The position numbers were made by a program, and so were the translations under genes. From Chloroflexota bacterium (GTDB lineage Bacteria; Chloroflexota; Anaerolineae; Anaerolineales; Villigracilaceae): a stretch of DNA of 9,619 nt. Location: assembly GCA_026389975.1 (NCBI GenBank), contig JAPLGV010000507.1:1-9619 (forward strand), read 5' to 3'. This document shows, in pieces, positions 6,208 to 9,619 of this stretch (position 1 is the first letter of the stretch; every line of letters begins with the position of its first letter). A model generated the notes under the pieces. It worked only from the letters and a program-made list of their open reading frames with translations, searched no databases and was not told where the DNA came from.

Positions 6208-7947
6208 TCAACTCCTGATCCCGGCTGCGAACTCGTTTTCAAAGTGTCTCAACGCCGATGTAACGGGCAGATGAACAGACTGTCCCAACCCGCAAAACGA
6301 AGCAGCTTGCATAACGCTGGCAAGGCGAGCTAATTCTTCCAGGTCACCCGGCCGGCCGCCGCCCTCTGCCAGACAGACAAGCAGATCATACGCGCGGCGC
6401 GTCCCTTCGCGGCAGGGTGTGCATTTACCGCACGATTCGACCGCAAAAAAATGCATTAGTTCGCGCAACATGGCCACAGGTGAAACCCGCTCATCGCACA
6501 CGAGGAATGCCCCTGCTCCCAGCGAAATTCCCTTACCTGCCGAAGCATAATCAATAGGCGTATCCAGCAAACTTTCGTCTACAATCGTCCCGGCAGCGCC
6601 GCCGCATAAAGCAAAATGGAATTTCGAACCGGGACGCAACCCACCGCCAAAATCATTAATAATCTGACGCAGTGTCAGGCCAAACGGCGCTTCGAACAAC
6701 CCCGGACGGTTGACATGCCCCAGCAGCATATAAAGTTTTGTCCCGCCTGCGGAGTTGTCGCTCAGATTCTTGTACCAATTGGCGCCGCGCTGAAGAATGT
6801 GCGGCACCGCAGCAAAACTCTCCACGTTATTAACCAGCGTGGGAAGGTTTCGATACCCAGAAGTGGGTGGATAAGGCGGCCGGACGCGCGGCTCGCCGCG
6901 CTTTCCCTCGAGCGATTCGAGCAACGCGGTTTCCTCTCCGCAAATGTATGCCCCCGCGCCGCGATGGATGTGGACCTGGAACGAAAAACTACTGCCCGCA
7001 ATGTTTTCTCCCAACCACCCGGACCGTTCAGCCTGCTCGATCGCGCGCTCCAGTCGCTGCGCCTGGCTGACATATTCGCCGCGGATGTAGATATAGCCGC
7101 TACTTGCTCCAACCGCATAAGCAGCAATCGCCATACCCTCCAGAATTTGGTGCGGATTCGTATCGATCAGGACTCGATCCTTGAAGATCAACGGCTCGGA
7201 TTCGTCAGCATTGCAAACAACAAATTTGGGAGTTCGGGCGGCAGCGGCGACAAAACGCCATTTTCTGCCTGCCGGGAATCCTGCTCCGCCGCGCCCATTC
7301 AGGTTGGAATTTTCCACTTCACTGATTACCTCTTCGTAAGTGCGCTTAAGAGCTGCCTGCAGCCCTTGATATGCACCCACCGACAAGGCGGATTCAAGCG
7401 AGTCAGGATCAACCTTTCCGGCATGTGCCAGCGTGACGCGCACTTCCCCCGGACGCGGCAGGCTGTAATCAATGGATTTCACATTTTCGCCAGCGAGGAT
7501 TGCGCTAACCTTCTCTGCTAAAACCGGACCAGCCTGTTCATTGTCCACCAGCACTGCCGGAGCGCGATCACATAGGCCGAGGCAGCTCGTGCGCTCGACC
7601 TTCCAGTCCGGATGCTCTGCTCTCACTGCGTCGCCGATGGACGTCACATCTCCACCGCACAACCAGCATACCGGTCCATCACACACCCGTATCTTTGACA
7701 TTGCAAAAGACTGTGCAGTTTCCGCCACCTCCAGCATTGAATAAAATGAGGCTATTCCATAAACCCGAGCGGCCGGCAATTCGAGTAAACGTGCCACATC
7801 GTCCAGCATCTCGCGCGTCAATATGCCATGCTGCGTCTGCAATTCGACGAGCATTTCCAGGACCGCCTGGGGCTGGCTGCCATGTTCCCGGACAAGCGCC
7901 TCGATCTGTGGAGAGACGGGTTTGAATTTGATTTTACTGTTGGTCAT
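6208..7947 (-). CDS. NuoE-NuoF fusion: NAD(P)H-linked diaphorase subunit of formate dehydrogenase
   Basis: This 579-residue subunit carries electrons between the formate dehydrogenase catalytic subunit and NAD(P). Residues about 10-150 are a NuoE-like thioredoxin-fold [2Fe-2S] domain with Cys89, Cys94, Cys122 and Cys126 (VCDGPVC and SCLGLC). After a short linker comes the NuoF domain: the FMN/NAD site GRGGAGFPAGRKW (218-230), NADESEP (246-252), ICGEETALLESLEG (336-348), and the [4Fe-4S] cluster ESCGKCTPC (Cys506/509/512) with Cys552. In most complexes NuoE and NuoF are separate proteins, so the fusion explains why no gamma subunit is present. The segment after NADESEP reads LIFKDR where many homologues have GTFKDR. 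The gene starts 13 bases after fdhD and ends four bases before the catalytic gene, so the three are almost certainly cotranscribed. Confidence 0.92.
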   Translation of the reverse strand: MTNSKIKFKPVSPQIEALVREHGSQPQAVLEMLVELQTQHGILTREMLDDVARLLELPAARVYGIASFYSMLEVAETAQSFAMSKIRVCDGPVCWLCGGDVTSIGDAVRAEHPDWKVERTSCLGLCDRAPAVLVDNEQAGPVLAEKVSAILAGENVKSIDYSLPRPGEVRVTLAHAGKVDPDSLESALSVGAYQGLQAALKRTYEEVISEVENSNLNGRGGAGFPAGRKWRFVAAAARTPKFVVCNADESEPLIFKDRVLIDTNPHQILEGMAIAAYAVGASSGYIYIRGEYVSQAQRLERAIEQAERSGWLGENIAGSSFSFQVHIHRGAGAYICGEETALLESLEGKRGEPRVRPPYPPTSGYRNLPTLVNNVESFAAVPHILQRGANWYKNLSDNSAGGTKLYMLLGHVNRPGLFEAPFGLTLRQIINDFGGGLRPGSKFHFALCGGAAGTIVDESLLDTPIDYASAGKGISLGAGAFLVCDERVSPVAMLRELMHFFAVESCGKCTPCREGTRRAYDLLVCLAEGGGRPGDLEELARLASVMQAASFCGLGQSVHLPVTSALRHFENEFAAGIRS

Positions 7948-7960
7948 ATTACCGCCTTCT

Positions 7961-8770
7961 TCAACGCGCCTCTATCCGTTCCGAATGTGCGTAGACCTTG
8001 AAGCGCTCGCCATGAGCATATCCGATCAATGTCATGCCCCAATAGTCTGCCAACTGCACCGCCAAAGAGGTAGGAGCGGTAAATGAAACGACGACTGCGA
8101 TCCCCATTCGCGCCGCCTTCTGCAACATCTCCGAACTGATCCGTCCGGTGGTCAGGATTACCCGCCGGGGCTCAACGATATTTTCCAGCAAAACCCGCCC
8201 GGCCAATTTGTCCAATGTATTATGCCGCCCAATATCCTCGCAAGACAGCAGGAGCAGTCGCCCGTCGCTCAGCGCAGACGCATGAATCCCTCCAGCCTGG
8301 CGATGCAGTCTTTGTGCCCGAAACAACCCAAAAACCAGTTCGTTGATCTGAGAAGCAGTGAGTGTTACATCATCAAAATGCACTGGCAAGCCGCGCGGCG
8401 GTGCAGGGAATTCTGTGTCGTGGGGTTCCAAATCATTCCCGGTGGCCGTCATTCCACCGGCGCATCCGGAAGTCCTCCGCCAGCGGACTGGCTTCTCGAT
8501 CCTGTGGACGGTCCACACATCCACATTATCCCCTGCCGGGCAAACGCGTAATTGGGCAATCCCTGCTGCGCTTTCAATCAGCCCCTCGTTGTATAGAAAT
8601 CCAACTGCCAACGCTTCGAGATATTCCGGAGTACACATGAATTCCAACCAGGACTCACCGTTGACCGTCAACATGACTTGCATTTCGGCGGGGGTACTAC
8701 CATGCTCTGTGCTCCATACGCCATTCGCACATTGACGGATATCGAGTGGAATTGTGGGTTGGGTCATCAT
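7961..8770 (-). CDS. fdhD: Formate dehydrogenase accessory sulfurtransferase FdhD
   Basis: FdhD carries sulfur from a cysteine desulfurase to the molybdenum cofactor, which formate dehydrogenase needs for activity. The 269-residue protein is full length, with family motifs in order: TSGCAGG (101-107) holding the sulfur-carrying Cys103, HRQAGGIHASAL (156-167), EDIGRHNTLDK (178-188), TTGRISSEM (207-215) and SFTAPTSLAV (229-238). Where E. coli FdhD has a CxxC pair, only one cysteine is present here. The frame opens with two adjacent ATG codons; AGGTG sits four bases before the first and seven before the second, so the second may be used. It lies between mobA and the diaphorase gene, which matches its role in maturing their shared enzyme. 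Confidence 0.95.
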   Translation of the reverse strand: MMTQPTIPLDIRQCANGVWSTEHGSTPAEMQVMLTVNGESWLEFMCTPEYLEALAVGFLYNEGLIESAAGIAQLRVCPAGDNVDVWTVHRIEKPVRWRRTSGCAGGMTATGNDLEPHDTEFPAPPRGLPVHFDDVTLTASQINELVFGLFRAQRLHRQAGGIHASALSDGRLLLLSCEDIGRHNTLDKLAGRVLLENIVEPRRVILTTGRISSEMLQKAARMGIAVVVSFTAPTSLAVQLADYWGMTLIGYAHGERFKVYAHSERIEAR

Positions 8771-8835
8771 ATATCACCTGTAAATGCGAGTACCGTATTT
8801 AATATCAAACACCGTTATGCGCTGTTAGAGGAATA

Positions 8836-9429
8836 TTATCGCCGGCCAATTTTTTCGGCCTGAGCGAGTTCGTCCGGAGTGTTTACATTCAAAAACATCA
8901 GACCGTGAGGGTCGAAAGGATTTGTTTCCTCAGGTGTCAGGATACGCACCTTGACACGCGGAAACCAAGAGATCAGGCGTTGCTCTCCAGAATCCAGCGC
9001 TTCCCGCACGGCTGGCAGACAAGTTTCCCGCCGGTAAATGGCGTGCAGCGGCTCCAGGCCTCTCTCCGAGGACGGCACAACCACATCCATATTGTCGGAA
9101 AAGAGGAGATCTCGTAGATGTGCAAGCAGGTCCGCGCTGACAAAAGGCATATCGCACGCAACGGCAGCAACTGCCGGGTGAGATGCGGCAAAAAGAGCGG
9201 TGTAGAGTCCTCCCAACGGGCCGCGCCCAGGTAACCAGTCCGGTACGATCCTTATGCCAAGTGAAAGGTATTCTTGAGATACGGGGGCAATGACAATCAC
9301 CTCCGCAGCCAGTCTTGCCAGCCTGTCCAAAACGCGGCGGACGAGCGCTTCGCCGCGGAAGGGCATAATGGCCTTATCTTGCCCCATACGTTGTGACTTA
9401 CCGCCAGCGAGAATAGCAAGGGTGAGCAT
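8836..9429 (-). CDS. mobA: Molybdenum cofactor guanylyltransferase MobA
   Basis: MobA joins GMP to molybdopterin, giving the guanine-dinucleotide form of the cofactor (bis-MGD) used by formate dehydrogenase. The 197-residue length is normal for the family. Motifs: nucleotide-binding LAGGKSQRMGQDKA (7-20), GPLGGLYTAL (70-79), the metal-binding ACDMPF (91-96, Asp93), EPLHAIY (126-132) and the family C-terminal FLNVNTPDEL (179-188). No ribosome site is visible before the ATG at 9429; a perfect TATAAT lies six bases before it, so the message may be leaderless. It ends 65 bases before fdhD and follows metF by 18 bases. Its placement links cofactor supply to formate dehydrogenase synthesis. Confidence 0.93.
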   Translation of the reverse strand: MLTLAILAGGKSQRMGQDKAIMPFRGEALVRRVLDRLARLAAEVIVIAPVSQEYLSLGIRIVPDWLPGRGPLGGLYTALFAASHPAVAAVACDMPFVSADLLAHLRDLLFSDNMDVVVPSSERGLEPLHAIYRRETCLPAVREALDSGEQRLISWFPRVKVRILTPEETNPFDPHGLMFLNVNTPDELAQAEKIGRR

Positions 9430-9435
9430 TGCTGG

Positions 9436-9441
9436 ATTATA
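9436..9441 (-). promoter_or_regulatory. Candidate -10 box giving a leaderless mobA transcript
   Basis: The minus strand reads TATAAT, a perfect -10 hexamer, ending six bases before the mobA ATG. Transcription would then begin at or next to the start codon. There is no Shine-Dalgarno sequence in this gap. No convincing -35 hexamer sits 16-18 bases upstream; TTGACG occurs but is 30 bases away. The hexamer lies in the metF-mobA gap, just after the metF stop. Confidence 0.35.
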
Positions 9442-9447
9442 CCCGCC

Positions 9448-9619
9448 TCATGCCCTCTGCGGTCCCGGCTGCGTCAAGCCGGCTTCGGTGACGATACGAG
9501 GTACGATATCTTCCCAGCCAACCGGCATGATGTGCAGGCCGTGGATACCCTGCTTTTCGTAGCCCTTGATCTTGCGGGCCAGTTCCAGCGCAATCTGCAC
9601 GCCCTCTTCCTGTGCGTTC
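9448..9619 (-). CDS. metF: Methylenetetrahydrofolate reductase-like protein, C-terminal end (partial)
   Basis: Only the last 56 residues are in the window, ending at TGA 9448-9450. They read EEGVQIALELARKIKG, then a segment with GIHGLHIMPVGWEDIVPRI, then VTEAGL. The GvHIMxVGWExIVP-x-IVxxAGL pattern is the C-terminal end of MetF-type methylenetetrahydrofolate reductases, which interconvert methylene- and methyl-tetrahydrofolate. The pattern is closer to the MetF form seen in anaerobes with a Wood-Ljungdahl methyl branch than to the methionine-only enzyme, but that is recalled, not tested. Its flavin-binding N-terminal barrel is outside the window. Being 18 bases before mobA and in the same direction, it may belong to the same one-carbon operon as formate dehydrogenase. 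Confidence 0.72.
   Translation of the reverse strand, partial: NAQEEGVQIALELARKIKGYEKQGIHGLHIMPVGWEDIVPRIVTEAGLTQPGPQRA

Noticed and set aside
6204..6242. Earlier ATG at 6242 as the formate dehydrogenase start
   Set aside because: It overlaps the end of the diaphorase gene and lacks the AGGAG site that precedes the ATG at 6203; the extra 13 residues are not family sequence.
6616..7521. A 301-codon plus-strand open frame
   Set aside because: It is antisense to conserved NuoE-NuoF motifs, so it is a by-product of their codon use.
8771..8835. FNR/CRP-like site (TTGAT half-site near TTTGATATTAAA) upstream of fdhD
   Set aside because: Only one half-site matches well, and the other half matches about two of five bases; no convincing promoter boxes beside it.

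Overview
The whole window reads on the minus strand, so transcription runs from high to low coordinates. Gene content and protein style suggest an anaerobic, probably Anaerolineae-like Chloroflexota bacterium: a Sec-containing soluble formate dehydrogenase, a NuoE-NuoF fusion, a YhfC-type intramembrane protease, and a membrane-anchored Ig-like/zinc-ribbon protein. This taxonomic guess comes from remembered family style, not from a search.

Region 1 (about 9619 down to 3426) is a one-carbon/formate block. It holds the C-terminal end of a methylenetetrahydrofolate reductase (metF), then mobA (Mo-cofactor guanylyltransferase), fdhD (sulfur carrier that activates formate dehydrogenase), a fused NuoE-NuoF diaphorase subunit, and the catalytic formate dehydrogenase subunit. 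The catalytic gene is interrupted in-frame by a UGA at the exact active-site position. An RNA hairpin with a GGUCU apical loop starts 18 nt after it, so the gene is read as one selenoprotein of 925 residues, not two genes. Together they encode a soluble NAD(P)-linked formate dehydrogenase plus its cofactor and maturation factors, beside a methyl-branch folate enzyme.

Region 2 (about 3380 down to 1) is a separate membrane operon: a YhfC-family protease-like protein, an ABC ATPase, an ABC-2 permease, and a secreted/membrane Ig-like zinc-ribbon protein that runs off the window. Two of its four genes carry frame-breaking lesions. The ATPase has lost a short stretch just before its conserved C-terminal motif. 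The zinc-ribbon gene carries a perfect 38-bp tandem duplication that puts its transmembrane and zinc-ribbon half out of frame. A roughly 119-bp imperfect inverted-repeat element, like a REP/MITE, sits between ATPase and permease.

I see no tRNA, rRNA, CRISPR array or transposase gene. No stretch longer than about 150 bases lacks coding sequence. The long plus-strand open frames are antisense shadows of the minus-strand genes.
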